In this document: positions 49,185 to 60,889 of the stretch, piece after piece
Numbering within the stretch: position 1 is the first letter of the stretch
Layout of the letters: every line of letters begins with the position of its first letter
Assembly: GCF_028502605.1 (NCBI RefSeq)
Contig: NC_079234.1
Location: 310,001 to 374,000, forward strand
Direction of reading: 5' to 3'
Origin: Trichoderma breve
Lineage: Eukaryota; Ascomycota; Sordariomycetes; Hypocreales; Hypocreaceae
Length of the DNA stretch: 64,000 nt
The notes under the pieces: model-generated
Databases searched by the model: none
The model's input: the letters and a program-made list of their open reading frames with translations, nothing else
Told to the model about the DNA's origin: nothing
Position numbers and translations under genes: made by a program

Positions 49185-50763
49185 TTAGAAGACGGCTCTC
49201 AGCTTCCAGCCCGTCTTGTGGATTCTTGCTGCCAACACAAAGGTCGTCCCAGCAATGCAAAAGACGCCAGCAAAAATCTTTGGGCCAAGCCATCCAATGG
49301 GTCTCTCCAAAATGGCACCGGAGATGGGGTTTGTTGTAAGACCTCCAATAGACGAGGCCAGAAACACTAGACCAGTACGGAAGCCAATCTCAGACGGGGG
49401 TGATACTTGGACGACAAGGGCGGCGATCAAAGCGACATAAGCTCCTGAGAAGAAGCCAAAGAGCGTAGCGAAGGCGATTCTCGCGGCGGTTGAAGTTGCG
49501 GGGATCCAGAGACCCAGGACGAATATGCCAGCTAGATAGCAAACAGTAACAAAAACGTTGTACCGACCCCATTTGTCGCCAGCATAACCGGAGAAAACAC
49601 GACCGAATAAACTAGACAAAAGAATGGTCAGTAAAGAGACGATTATGTAGAGGGATCGAATCCTCGTAGCCCTAAGGGGGGGACTTACCTTCCAGCGTTG
49701 AGAATAGGAATGAGGTATAGCACTAGGTTGGGGTCCATTCCTGCAGCAGCAGCCTCAACAGAGATGTAGTTGATCGGAGTGTATAGTCCAAATGTGAAGA
49801 GGAGCAATCCCATGGCAAGACAGAAGAACTGAAATTCGGTGAAGGGGGTGACCATTCGCTTGACAGTTATGGGCTGGAATTTCGGTGGGTTGTGCGTTTT
49901 TACCGTCAAGATGGCAACAATGAGAAGGGCAAGGATCAAGAAGGCCGAGATTCGCATAGACCAGCCGAAGCCGACCTCGTCAATTAAGCGGCTGACCATG
50001 ATGGGGAAAATGACACCTCCCAAGCTTGAGCCAGTTGCCAAAAGTCCGTAGGCGGCGCCACGCTTCGTGGTGAACCATGTCGCAATGCTGTTGAGAGCTG
50101 GCTGGAAGATGGCAGAGACACCAATGGCGCTGCAGACTCCCTGAGAAAGGAGAATCTGGTAGTAGTCGTGAGAAATAGACGTCATCATCAGGCCAAAGAC
50201 GTGAAGAAACGTTCCGCCAATAATGAGCCAGCGAGGGCCGTACTTGTCATAGATCAGACCGATAATTGGCCCCTTTAAGATGCATAGTCAGTATTATAGG
50301 ATACGCAGTAGAGAGTTAGCAAATTAGCTTACCAAGGCCATCATGAAGAAGATCTGCAAGGACGGGATCCATGAGACGGTACTGCTCGAGTAGTCTTTGA
50401 GAATTGTAGCCTGGTAATAGTCTTGGAACACACCAACACCTTTTATTCCAAAGTCAGTCTCCAGTTACCCTTTTTCATATTGAATGCGTAAGGAGACATA
50501 CTGTTAATCCAACCGAAACTACAAAACGACGTGCACCAAGCTCCTACAACTACAAGCCATGCTCGAAGGCCACCGTTCGGAGGCGGACTACCGACGGGCG
50601 CCGCAGCTGCAGGCTGATAATTGGCATCTTCCTCCTCTTTCAGGACAATGGGCTCTTCGCGGTCAGAGGCATTGTTGCCGTCCTTCTCAGAAATTTCGAT
50701 GCGACGCTCGACATCATCAGCATCCTCCATAGCGGTGCCGCTGGAATTGGAACCCGTAAACAT
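49185..50763 (-). CDS. MFS transporter, monocarboxylate-transporter-like
   Basis: Four exons (50763-50502, 50439-50333, 50272-49689, 49611-49185) give 459 residues. A hydrophilic acidic N-terminus of about 60 residues leads to PPNGGLRAWLVVVGAWC, the classic first-helix entry of fungal monocarboxylate-like (MCH/MCT) transporters. About twelve membrane segments follow; GLIYDKYGPRWLI is the cytoplasmic loop signature between helices 2 and 3, and FSGYAGDKWGRYN is the matching one in the second half. Expected in the plasma membrane, moving a small organic acid or related metabolite. Substrate unknown; members of this family also include riboflavin and siderophore-like carriers. Confidence 0.9.
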
Positions 50764-52524
50764 GGCGGCGACTCAGAGAGCAACAGATGGGGGAGGGAAT
50801 CGTAAATAACCGCCGGTCGGAAATAGGCTATCCGTTCCTTGGACTTTTGACTGCCGGAACACAGTTTGCAGCCAAAGAGGTTGCTTTGTCGCAGATCCAA
50901 AGAAGGGTTGCCTCAGGACGAACACATGTTACATATAAAGGTGAAAAGGTTTGTAGTTGAGATCACGGGCACTAAATTATCGTCATCCTAATGACAACAG
51001 GAAGCTGAATAACCAATACGATAACACGAGATTTTCAGGAGGCCCGGCCCTTCAAGGCGGCCGAGACCGAAGCGGGCGTGAGCGGGCTTGAGCGTTGGGA
51101 TCGGCCCCCAAGCCGCCGCGAGTCGCACATGGCCCAAGAGCCTACGGCCGGAGAAACGGCTATCGGTCTCTTATTTGCTCTTTTGGCTTTACTAATTGAT
51201 ATGGAGCTCTCTGCTTTATAATAAAAGACTATGTCACGGGTTTATATTCCAAAATCAGCGGCTTCATGCAGGTTTCTGTTGCATCTTCTACAAATGAGCC
51301 ATGCCGCTTGACCCGACTTTAGCGACGAACGCGAGACCAGAACGGCTATTAGCAAATAAGAAAAATTTCCTGTTGTCGAAGGATTTAAGAAAGCGGCTAG
51401 CTTCTTTTCCTCTTGGCTCTCGGTCGACCGAGCGCTCTCGGCCCATAATGGGGCTGCGGACTGGGGGTTAATCAGCTTTTAGTATTTTGATTCGAACACT
51501 GAGGTGGAAATCTCCCTGCATTACATATGAGTAATATGCTAGTAATATTCCGTACGAAATCTGGCCAGTCACATTGCTCACCGCATCCATGAGCTTTACT
51601 CCCAGAGTTGTTGTCCAAAACTGGTCACAACAACATGATGTGCGAAATAGCTAGACTGAGACAAGCAGCAAGCCTTACAGCAACGCGGACAAAATTCTCC
51701 TTTAGACTACGCCGCGCAGATCTAAAACACCTACCCCGCATTGTTCTTTGAAGAATTAAAGTGTGTTTTCTGCAGATGTTAGTCACAGCCGCCTAGTGGC
51801 GAACAAAGACGGCAAAGAGACGCGGGAACGCCCCCGTCTTCACATCATCATGCCATGCAGATTAAAGTCTATACACGTAATCGTCCAATGGTGTTGTTAA
51901 ACTCAAGGTTAAACGGGTAAAGTTCTCGTAAGTAAGCATGTAAAAGTCGAAAATGGGCTTGAGAAGTTTTGGGGGCTAGACGCGCCAAGGCTTGAGTCAA
52001 CTACGGAAGATTTTCATATGCACCCGGGAGGATCTTGAGAATTGCCTCTGCAACGCCTAAATAGCCTCGGCATAGGTTTTATCAGAGTGATTCTTGATTC
52101 TCGGGGTGAATTATCCCTATACCGACAGTCGTATATGAACGCCGGCTCGAGGAAACACTGTATTTTGCGATACGCTCTAGATCTGCCAACTTATCTCTGT
52201 GACTAATACTCGCATAGTGCGACGGCGTGAGTCATCTATGCAAGCTCCTCTTCTTTGCGCCGTCCATCTCACAAAAGTTCATCTCAACATATCATAGAGC
52301 ACAAGAATCTCATTTGTAATGTATATAATATGAATTGCCCGTCATGTTCATCGGCTCGGCGCTGATTGTCGAGATACTCCCCGAGCCGCAAGGTTGCGAA
52401 TAAGCATCAATCACAAGCCATTGCAATCGAACGGTTGCAATATACGGATACCCGAGTACCCGCACTGTCAGCATTGGCAGACGAACACAGAGATAAGAGC
52501 AAATAGTTAATCTCCGCGCCGAAC
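50764..52524. promoter_or_regulatory. Divergent promoter region, 1.8 kb, with a GC-rich island and a 14-bp palindrome
   Basis: Separates the MFS transporter (minus) from the peptidase (plus). A GC-rich patch at about 51040-51145 is full of CGG/CCG triplets. At 51419-51432 lies the perfect palindrome CTCGGTCGACCGAG, which contains CGG-N4-CCG. No gene is supported. Confidence 0.45.
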
Positions 52525-53730
52525 ATGTCAAGCTCGCCCTCCGCTCGCCTTCGGCTTCGCGACCTTGTTCCGGGTCTCAAGGTCGGGACTTGGCCAACCG
52601 GCACCAAGAACGGCATCACAGATGTCTCTGGGGTCTTAGTCCATACGGAGTCTATCCACAGCGACGATGGCTCTGTCAATACTGGCGTGACGACCATCCT
52701 CCCACGCAAGGACTGGTTCAACAATGCGTGCTACGCCGGCATTTTCCGGTACAACGGCTCCGGAGAGATGACCGGCTCCCATTGGATCGAAGAGACGGGT
52801 CTCCTTCACAGCCCCATTGTCCTGACAAACAGTTTCGCCGTGGGCAACTGTTACAATGGCATCTATCAATATGCTATTGAACACTACAGTACCGGTGGAA
52901 CAGTAGACTGGTTCCTTACGCCCGTCGTAGGAGAGACCTTTGATGGATTTCTCAACGATCTTACCAAGTTTGTAGTCACGCCACAACATGTCATCAATGG
53001 AATCAATGCTGCATCTGCCGATCCAGTACCCGAAGGCAACACTGGCGGCGGAACGGGCATGTTGTGTCAAGGACACAAGGGCGGCACTGGAACTTCGAGC
53101 CGAGTAGTGCCAGGCCTTGATGGCCAGGGGAACGAGAAGAGCTACACCGTTGCAGCGCTGGTACAAGCAAACTACGGCCGAATTCACCACCTGCACATCA
53201 CCGGCGTTCCTGTAGGACGGATTCTCGCTGCGGAAGCACAGAAGAGCAAGGAGGCAGCCAAAGCACAGGCTGACTACGATGCCGCCAAAGACAAGAGAGA
53301 CGGAAGCATCATCATCATCCTCGCCACAGACGCTCCATTGAGCCCCATTCAACTTCAGCGCTTGGCTAAACGTGCCGCTGGAGGTCTGTCTCGAGTTGGT
53401 GGCTATGGGCACAACTCTAGCGGCGACATCTTCTTAGCTTTCAGCACAGCCAACAAGATACCAGTGCAGACAGTCGGCTCCGAGCATAGAGATGTCGATC
53501 CATTCAAGGCTAGCCCATTGGCGACGGAGACAGTGGATGATTCGACCATCAACGCCCTGCTCGAAGCTGCCGCTGATTCCACAGAGGAAGCTATATACAA
53601 CGTTCTGTGCATGGCCGAGAGCATGACAGGACACAAAGGCTTCCATATTGACGCGCTGCCATTGGATAAAGTTAAGAGCATCTTGGAAAAGCATGTTGCA
53701 TTGGAGGAGGCAATCAAGGCAGATTTTTGA
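52525..53730 (+). CDS. DmpA/P1-family aminopeptidase (peptidase S58)
   Basis: A single exon of 401 residues without introns, unlike most neighbours. The N-terminal region ([20 protein letters not shown]) and [15 protein letters not shown] match the S58/DmpA family (PF03576). [19 protein letters not shown] is the conserved glycine-rich core. DmpA enzymes are Ntn-type hydrolases that cut themselves just before a Ser, which becomes the N-terminal nucleophile; here that is probably Ser299 in HNSSGDI. The residue before it is Ser rather than the Gly seen in bacterial DmpA. Members release N-terminal L- or D-amino acids from small peptides and amides. There is no signal peptide, so it is probably cytosolic. 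It is tail to tail with the GPI-protein gene. Confidence 0.9.
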   Translation: MSSSPSARLRLRDLVPGLKVGTWPTGTKNGITDVSGVLVHTESIHSDDGSVNTGVTTILPRKDWFNNACYAGIFRYNGSGEMTGSHWIEETGLLHSPIVLTNSFAVGNCYNGIYQYAIEHYSTGGTVDWFLTPVVGETFDGFLNDLTKFVVTPQHVINGINAASADPVPEGNTGGGTGMLCQGHKGGTGTSSRVVPGLDGQGNEKSYTVAALVQANYGRIHHLHITGVPVGRILAAEAQKSKEAAKAQADYDAAKDKRDGSIIIILATDAPLSPIQLQRLAKRAAGGLSRVGGYGHNSSGDIFLAFSTANKIPVQTVGSEHRDVDPFKASPLATETVDDSTINALLEAAADSTEEAIYNVLCMAESMTGHKGFHIDALPLDKVKSILEKHVALEEAIKADF

Positions 53731-53922
53731 TGGCACATCCGGGCTAGGGGATCCGGCTGATAAAGCGACAGCCTGCCGAAGAGAAGTGATAAATAGATCA
53801 TTAATTATTACTTCATTATATAAATGCAACTTGGTGAAATCCTGATTGAGACTCCATGCTACTGCGTTAATCTTCAGGGAGCCAGTCGATATCCTGCCGT
53901 GAAACTTGTCTTCGAATTCCAT

Positions 53923-55209
53923 TCAAAGAATCACAGCCAAAAGCCCAGTCCCAGCACCAAGTACCAAAACCCAGACCGTCTTCCAGTCCGATGATGCCCA
54001 CAGAGGCTTCGCTCCAGAAGAATCATTGCCTCCATTTCCACCTCCATTTCCACCTCCATTTCCACCTCCGTTTCCACCTCCGTTGCTTGGAGGGCCATCA
54101 TCGCCACCATTATGAAGAAGAGACGTCGTGCTGCTACTAGAACTGCTTGTAGAACTGCCATCAATTTCTCCAGGAAAGCTAAATGGCGGCGCAGTAGGTG
54201 CTTCGGTAATGCTTGATTCATCCGTTGGACCGGGGTTCGGGCTAGGGCGTCGCGACGAAGAAAGAAACGACGTGCTCCCTGCTATGGATTCGAGAGACGT
54301 GGCAGCAGCAGGTGTAGGAAGAGACAGCGTCTCAGATTTGGAACTGAAATACTCAGAAGCTGCTGCAGCATCCGTTGTCTTGACACTGAATGTAGTCCAG
54401 GTGGTTGAACGACTAGAGGTCACGATAGACGCCTGGATGTCGATCGAGTATGTCCAATAGTAGTACCAGTAGTACCTGTGTAAAACTGTAAGCGAAAAAC
54501 TGCCCATGTATTACACTGAGTACTCACCAAGTCACCGTCCAGTAGTAATACTGGTAGTAAGTTGTAGTATATGTGTGTGTGCTCGTCGTCGTTTGCGCGT
54601 AGGTTGTCTTTCCATTATCCACGTGTGCCGTGCAGTGCTCATCAGTGCAGCATACCATCTGATTCGTTCTCAGGTTTCGGTAGCAATTATTTCCCCGTTC
54701 ACAGTGAGATTCATCTCTACAGCATTGATCTCCCACAGGCATGCAGTGGCTGTTGCCGCAACATGTCTGGCCGCTCGCACATGGGCCAGTTGGGCAACAG
54801 ACGGATCCTTGAGTATGGCAATATCCATACGAGCAGCAGAGGCTATTCGCGACACAGCATCCCCCAGCGCCTGTGGCCATTCAATCTTCCGTCAGCAATC
54901 ATCCACGATAGGGCTGGCTACTTATTCTTCATGGGAAAACTCACTGGGACAATACCCAAAGCCCTGAGGACATGATTGACGCTTGCCCAGTAAAACGTCG
55001 ATGGCTTCGCGGGCTGTCAGGTCGGAACCAAGCGGCACTTTCCCATCATCATTCTTTGAGTTGAATTTTGCCGGTATATCCAATCTCCCAACCTCTTCCT
55101 TCACCAATGTGAATAGCCTGGGCCGGTCCTCTAGCTTCTGGTCGTAGTTCACAAAGAGTTCTGTACTCGAAACAGTGGCAATCCACAACAACAGCAACCG
55201 GGAATGCAT
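53923..55209 (-). CDS. GPI-anchored cysteine-rich cell-surface protein
   Basis: Three exons (55209-54945, 54870-54528, 54475-53923) give 386 residues. I chose the ATG at 55209 because it opens a signal peptide (MHSRLLLLWIATVSS); an in-frame ATG at 55308 lacks that property. A variable region leads to CPQGFGYCPS and then a dense Cys-pair module (repeated CC, for example GGCCVANSLCCSYGYC and CCPTGPCASGQTCCG) up to about residue 175. An aromatic belt of Tyr and Trp (residues 193-213) follows, then a Ser/Thr/Pro stalk, four GGGN repeats and a C-terminal hydrophobic tail (VWVLVLGAGTGLLAVIL) preceded by small residues, the usual GPI-addition signal. The layout suggests a wall or plasma-membrane protein. 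The exact family and role are not recognised. Confidence 0.82.
54032..54079 (-). repeat. Four 12-bp tandem repeats encoding GGGN
   Basis: Four consecutive 12-bp units (three identical, the fourth with one change) encode alternating Gly-Gly-Gly-Asn near the C-terminus of the GPI-anchored protein. Each unit is in frame, so copy-number change would alter stalk length without breaking the gene. Confidence 0.85.
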
Positions 55210-57891
55210 CTTGTCAGTTCCCAAGTCAAGTTGGCTGGATAAGAGGGAAGATTTGATCGGTAAGAATCTACTGAAGAACCGAGTAAGCAACGGCGGAAAT
55301 CCGTCCATTTTAAAATTCTTCCGTCTTTTGGCGGACTCGTCGATGAAGCTAGAGCTAAGACCCTTGAGCTGTTAAGACTACTGCAATGGTGCATAGTCGA
55401 CATCATGACTGCCTATTAGGTTGAGCAGCTAACCATTGGGAGCGTGACCGTTAGCCGCGCCAAGGAACACGAGATGACTATTTTTAAAATCTTCATTTTC
55501 TTGTTTCGACTCAAGCTGCTTATGATGAAATTTGCGTCTTCTTTTTAGACTTAGTCTGATCGGGTCTCAATGTGTTGGCGGAGACTGTCCGCATGCAGCT
55601 CATGTTATATTCGTTGAAGAAATACACTTTGAGCATACAAGTCAATGTTCCCTTGCGAAATAATAACCACTTGAGCCCTGATTTGCTTCCCACGCTGTAC
55701 ATATCGACGAACTCTTCGTCTGTCTCTCGCCTTTTGACTCTGCGGTCCTTCATCAGGAATCACATCTACTCGTATTTCTCTCGCCCAACGGTTTCGCAAA
55801 ATGACAGGGGACCCATAAAAGATCTCTCCTGGGGTTGCCGTGCGGCTGAAGTTCTCTTCTGCTAGGGTAAATTGATGCCTTTGGACTGCCACTACTTCCT
55901 ACCAGGCTGCAATCCAAGCTTGAGATCGACGCTGTGATTGCTTCACTTGGTAAAGTTTCATTGTTTAGACAAGCAGTAATTACATTTGTTGTGCTTGAAT
56001 ATCGCGTAATGGAGCACGTCTAGCGGAGGACAAGGCATCCAGACGTACTCGTATGACTTGTTTCCCAACCCATGAATCCTGCCATGAGCATCAAATGAGA
56101 ATCATCTATCTACTCTGTAGACCTCTTGAGATTGTGACGTGGATGAGAAGATCTGGGGTTTTCGCATAATGATAAAAACCATGGTTTTTGTTTTCTAGTG
56201 CTATTTTGCCAGCGGCGGCTAGCCAGCTGAAAAGATAGCGCCAACTACCGCATGATAAACTGGCTGAGGAGGAGTTAGCAAAGTACAAGTTAATATAATT
56301 TAATTAATCTGCTTCACACCGGTTTCGTAGGCCAAGATATTCGTCTACTTGTAGCCATTGAGCGTGAGCACCTAAACAGCATGATTCCAAGCTCAAGAGG
56401 TGGCCAATTCAGGTATTCATCGCGGATGTGAAGCCGCAAATCACATTGGCTGGGTAGAGAGTGGTGTTGAAGGGACGAGCGGGGAAGCGTAAGGCGGATG
56501 AATTATGTGGCCGAATGGTGCAGTAGAGCTTCTTTTTTCCTATTTTTTTTTCCTTCCCCATATTTGCCCTGGAAGCCTCAACGATTGCCGCATGGTTCAA
56601 TGAGAGCTTCAAATCGCTTTAACCCTTTACTGGAAATTTTGTTGCAAAACGCCAAAGGGGGGAAGTTCGACCCGCCAGTGACATGCACAATAAGACTACG
56701 GATCCAGCCGCCCGGAATATGTTTATATTTAGTCACGTAGAGTCCAAATTTTTGCGCGTATTTGATCAATAAGCGCTAAAAGTTTTGCTTCCCTCTCGTC
56801 TTTTGTTTTTCTTTTCTTTTCTCAAAGGCTGCCAGAATCGTTATCATCATGGGCAATTGATCTTGAGAAACCCGAAGCTGATGTATCTAAACGGCACTGT
56901 AGATCCGGTCCTTGAGGCATCTGATGGCTGTTACCAACAACCTACTCTATTCGTAGCCCACTGCGTAAAATCTTTCGCTTGAGTACTGCAAACGCAATAG
57001 CAAGTGTTGCCTTGTAAGTGCAGTTCCCACGCATCCCTCGCTGCTGTTGTTACAACACCATCCTGTACAACCCCATCCTTGGGCCAAGTATTTCCGGGTT
57101 ATTCCAGCCAACTGGGCTACATAGTACTTTTACTTACCGTTTTCTGCCAGAGGTACCAGGATTTTTGTATGTCGTGACGATGGATAATTCGACGTTTTGC
57201 TATTTGACTTGTATGTGTAGACTCCATGCGATAAGATTGACCTTACCTCGGTATTATCACGGCTTTTGGTTGAAGCATTAGTTTTTTTTTATTGGAACTG
57301 GTATACAATACATACAAGTATTGGCCTTATGATTACGTGTATTCACTAATCTATTTTACATCCATATCTCATCTGCAATAGAGAAATAGCCCAGATATTT
57401 CGCGATTTCGGAGTCTCAATGACTTTTCGCAATACTGATCGAGACATTTTCTCTCAAAGATAAATGTGGATTCGATTATAACCAACTCAAACAGCATGGG
57501 TACTGTTTGCCCACTCGCGTTAGAACTAGACACTACCAGAGAGATCGGCCCGCTATAAGCTCAAAATGTCTCGGTCCAGAAAGGCTATCGGCGGATGTTT
57601 TAGTTGGCGGGGCCCCGGAATCGGCTTGCGGCTCGTTTCCGCGCGACGCCTCCAGGCTCAAATTCAAGAGGAAACCATCACTCAAGTTGTTTGGATCGTC
57701 AACAGATCAAACTTCAAGCTCAACTGGTTTTCTTTTACAGCACTTTAAGTCCCGCAAGTCCAATTCAGTTTGGTCAATTCATCAGCCCATTGACATCTGC
57801 TGAGCTGTTGCGCCTTGAACTCGACTGTCTGTTTATACACACCATCAACCCCGCCCTCACATACAATAAAGTGAGCCTATCACCCGTCACC
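55210..57891. other. Intergenic region, 2.7 kb, no supported gene
   Basis: Lies between divergent genes (GPI protein, minus; isomerase, plus). Frames of up to 100 codons on both strands overlap and show no domain. Before the isomerase, a GC-rich patch at about 57590-57670 includes the palindrome CGGGGCCCCG and so a GCGGGG element that fits the CRE1 consensus SYGGRG. Confidence 0.4.
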
Positions 57892-58569
57892 ATGTCGGAT
57901 CCTACATACACAATCTATAGCTATTTTCGCTCTTCTTGCTCTGCTCGGCTCCGAATGGTGCTGAACCTTAAGGGCATAGAGTATGAGCTAATACCAGTCA
58001 ACCTCCTCAAAAACGAGCACCTCACCAGCGAACACAAGGCCCGCAACCCAACAGCTACTGTGCCTTTGCTGATTCGCACTGCGGGTGATGGGAGTGTCTT
58101 CAAAATCGGCCAATCGGTGGCTGCCATTGAATTCTTGGAGGAAACACACCCCCAAGGCCATCACATCTTGCCGCCCACGTCGAATCCTGAAGCGAGGGCA
58201 GCCACACGTGCTCTGGCTGGCATCATCGCCTGCGACCTGCAGCCAGTCACAAACATGAAGATCATGAAGCGGCTCAGGGCAATGGGGGCCAACGCAGAGC
58301 AATGGAACAAGGAGATTATGACGGAAATCCTCGAGGCCTATGAAAGCGCTGTCAAGGATTGGGCCGGCGAGTACTCTGTGGGCGATGAAATTACCTTGGC
58401 AGATGTATGTCTGCTGCCGGCTGTGTGGAATGCTCAGAGATACGGCGTTGATGTCGACGCCTTCCCAATCATCACCAAGATCAGCGAAAAGCTAAGCAAG
58501 CATCCGGCTATCATTAAGGCGCACTGGCAGAATCAGCCTGATACCCCCGATGACCTGCGGGCGAAATAA
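57892..58569 (+). CDS. Maleylacetoacetate isomerase (zeta-class GST)
   Basis: A single exon of 225 residues starting MSDPTYTIYSYF. The zeta-class active-site signature is SYFRSSCSARLRMVLNLKG, in which Ser-Ser-Cys binds glutathione; ARNPTATVPLL and IGQSVAAIEFLEE are the standard thioredoxin-fold GST motifs. The C-terminal helical domain includes GDEITLADVCLLPAVWNA. The enzyme isomerises maleylacetoacetate to fumarylacetoacetate in tyrosine and phenylalanine breakdown. Longer in-frame openings upstream exist but lack the domain, and the ATG at 57892 has a good CACCATG context. The usual partner genes (homogentisate dioxygenase, fumarylacetoacetase) are not in the window. A different zeta GST substrate is possible. 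Confidence 0.9.
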   Translation: MSDPTYTIYSYFRSSCSARLRMVLNLKGIEYELIPVNLLKNEHLTSEHKARNPTATVPLLIRTAGDGSVFKIGQSVAAIEFLEETHPQGHHILPPTSNPEARAATRALAGIIACDLQPVTNMKIMKRLRAMGANAEQWNKEIMTEILEAYESAVKDWAGEYSVGDEITLADVCLLPAVWNAQRYGVDVDAFPIITKISEKLSKHPAIIKAHWQNQPDTPDDLRAK

Positions 58570-60889
58570 ATCCCACACAACGTGGCATTGTTTGCTTCTG
58601 CCTTCTCGTCTGGGTGATGTCTCCGGTTTAGAAGGCATTGAGTCGGGTTGATTGAAATGCCCGTGATGGCATGAAACTGCAGTTGACTTCAGGGTTTCCG
58701 GCGCACTCGAGAGATATACCCACGTGTGGTTCGCTGGTCAATGTAACCCGCCCACGCGATATTCATATTAACAAGATGGGATAGAGTAGTTTACTTTGAG
58801 TGTACGGGGTACTGAATAGATATTCCCGAGCTGAAATTGACGCCGGACGGAAACTTTCTTTCGACCGCTGTTACAATGAATGGATAATACCAATATATAA
58901 CGCACGTGGGAATTTGCCGCCATGTTACCTTGGTATCTGACAAGATGGTCCGCTCCCTTGCATACGGGGAGATTCACGGACTCTGTTGTTGGGAGACAAA
59001 GCAATCTTAGCTATTCGGGAAGTTAGAAGGCAGGCTTATACCCACAAGAGCGTACACTTCTGCTTAACAACTTGTATAAAGCCGATGGCTATATGCAAGG
59101 CTCTAATTCCCAACTGCAAAAAATGGCATTTCCGGCCTGATGGGGCATTACAGGTGTTGTTTTTTCTTCCAAGGAAGGTGGGCTCACCCGTCAGAAGTCG
59201 GACCAGTACGGAGCTCAGCAACATGGCTTGCAAGGATATTCTCTCATATTTGCAGCATTCGGAGGATACAGTAGCAGCACACGTGCAGTATTAGCTCCTG
59301 AAAAGCACCCCACGGAAGGATCTCTCTCAGCATGATGTGCCATCTGAAGTGGGGAGAGGCTAGCATCACACTGCATGGCTCGCGTGGCAATGTCTGGCAT
59401 AATGCTACTCTTTATGTTCAGAAAAGAGCCCGAGCCGCAAATAGACTACGAACCAAGATGCTTAGAAAGACAACTACGAGATTAAGGCCGTTACATTATT
59501 CACTATAGATAGAATTCTCACGCTGGTGATGTCTCAGAGTCAGGACTTACATCGCATGCAGCTCACACGGTTGCTTCCTTTTGTGGTACCCCTCACCCGA
59601 AGCTGAATGCAACCCCGGCTTTCTACTTCCCTTTTCCACCTCACACCAACTGGATGCCGAACCACCACGTGTCAGACCAGGTATTATGCGACATGATGAC
59701 CGGGACGAGACTATCAGGGGTTGCATAAGGTGGTATTTTCTCAAAGGATGGGCATGCTATGAAGACACCACCGAGTTCACTAAACATTAAACTTGAAGGG
59801 CAAGAGCATGGGGATTACCTCACATGTAAATTGCTACCAAACATTTACAAACATATCTTGATGCAATGCTCTTAACAGCCTTGCGTCTTGACACTGCGCA
59901 TATCTACACATATTGCTCCGGCTAAGGTTTGTCCACGATTGTACAGAGTGTATGAACACGTAGTAAGATTCGTCGATAGGCAAGACCCAGCATCCACACA
60001 CCTAATGCGATGTTGCTTTTAGCCCTTTTTCCATTTGATCGGTATGAGGCAATTTGGCGTCATATGACATATATCAGATCCCAGAACAATGACAGTTTGT
60101 CATCAGAGCCTTAAGAGCGACACTCCAAGTATCATCACAGCAGCCAATGGTCGAGAGCCTGCCACCCACCGTATGTGAATGGATTGGCTATTAGCCAGTA
60201 TCCCGGCTTTTATCAACAACCCTGCACAGAAACGAAGGATCGATCGGAACACGCGGGGCTATGACTTGTTATCGCGGCCGCAAATATGTGCTATTACTAC
60301 ATGTACCTACCTCCAAACATACAATGAAGCAGGTGCAGGTAAATCAGTCTTTGCGTCAGATATTTTGTCTCTGGCATATGCATAAACGGACAATCACGTC
60401 GCAGCTGCAGTGATCCTTGTAGATGTAAGTAGATGTAACTCAAGACGAACACCTTCCAGGATTAAACTCGTTCGGTGTTGAATCAGCCAATCCCTGTAGA
60501 ATCTGGATCAGCTACGAAATGGCCGGGGTAGTCCAAGCCTCCCAGGAGAAACTTAGATCGCCAGGTTCGGTAAAAACTCCCAATGAGAGTTTGGTGTCGT
60601 GTTCAATTTACAATTACATACTCGGCGATATCAAGTTGGGATGGTTGACCCTTGTAACTACACTGCAGTGCAGTACTCCGCCTCACCCCTCCATGTTCAG
60701 ATACTTGAATGAAGAGGGGCTGAGAGCTGAAAGACATGTCTCAGCTATCATCAGCCAAGTAAAAAGCAAATATGAAGGATGCAAAATGAAAAAGTACAAA
60801 TGCAGCGAGGTGTCTTCACAGAACCGGGCATCATCCCCTCAATAGCATCTCCCCCCATACAAATCCATACCACAGATCGCGACAACATC
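58570..60889. other. Intergenic region, 2.3 kb
   Basis: No intact gene is visible. Around 60326-60385 a plus-strand frame contains a P-loop-like GAGKS motif (listed separately). The last 100 bp before 60890 form the P450 leader. Confidence 0.4.
60326..60385 (+). pseudogene. Possible NACHT-type P-loop fragment
   Basis: The frame reads EAGAGKSVFASDILSLAYA and then stops. GAGKSV-x-AS-x-I matches the Walker A region of fungal NACHT/ankyrin proteins, but the upstream aromatic and glycine context and everything downstream are missing. It is either a decayed fragment or chance. Confidence 0.2.

Noticed and set aside
52636..53412. A 258-codon minus-strand frame
   Set aside because: It is fully antisense to the intronless DmpA-type peptidase, whose motifs run along the plus strand. 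Codon bias of the real gene keeps the opposite strand open.
55605..55892. A 95-codon minus-strand frame in the 2.7 kb gap
   Set aside because: Overlaps an equally long plus-strand frame, and neither has a recognisable motif, intron or promoter.
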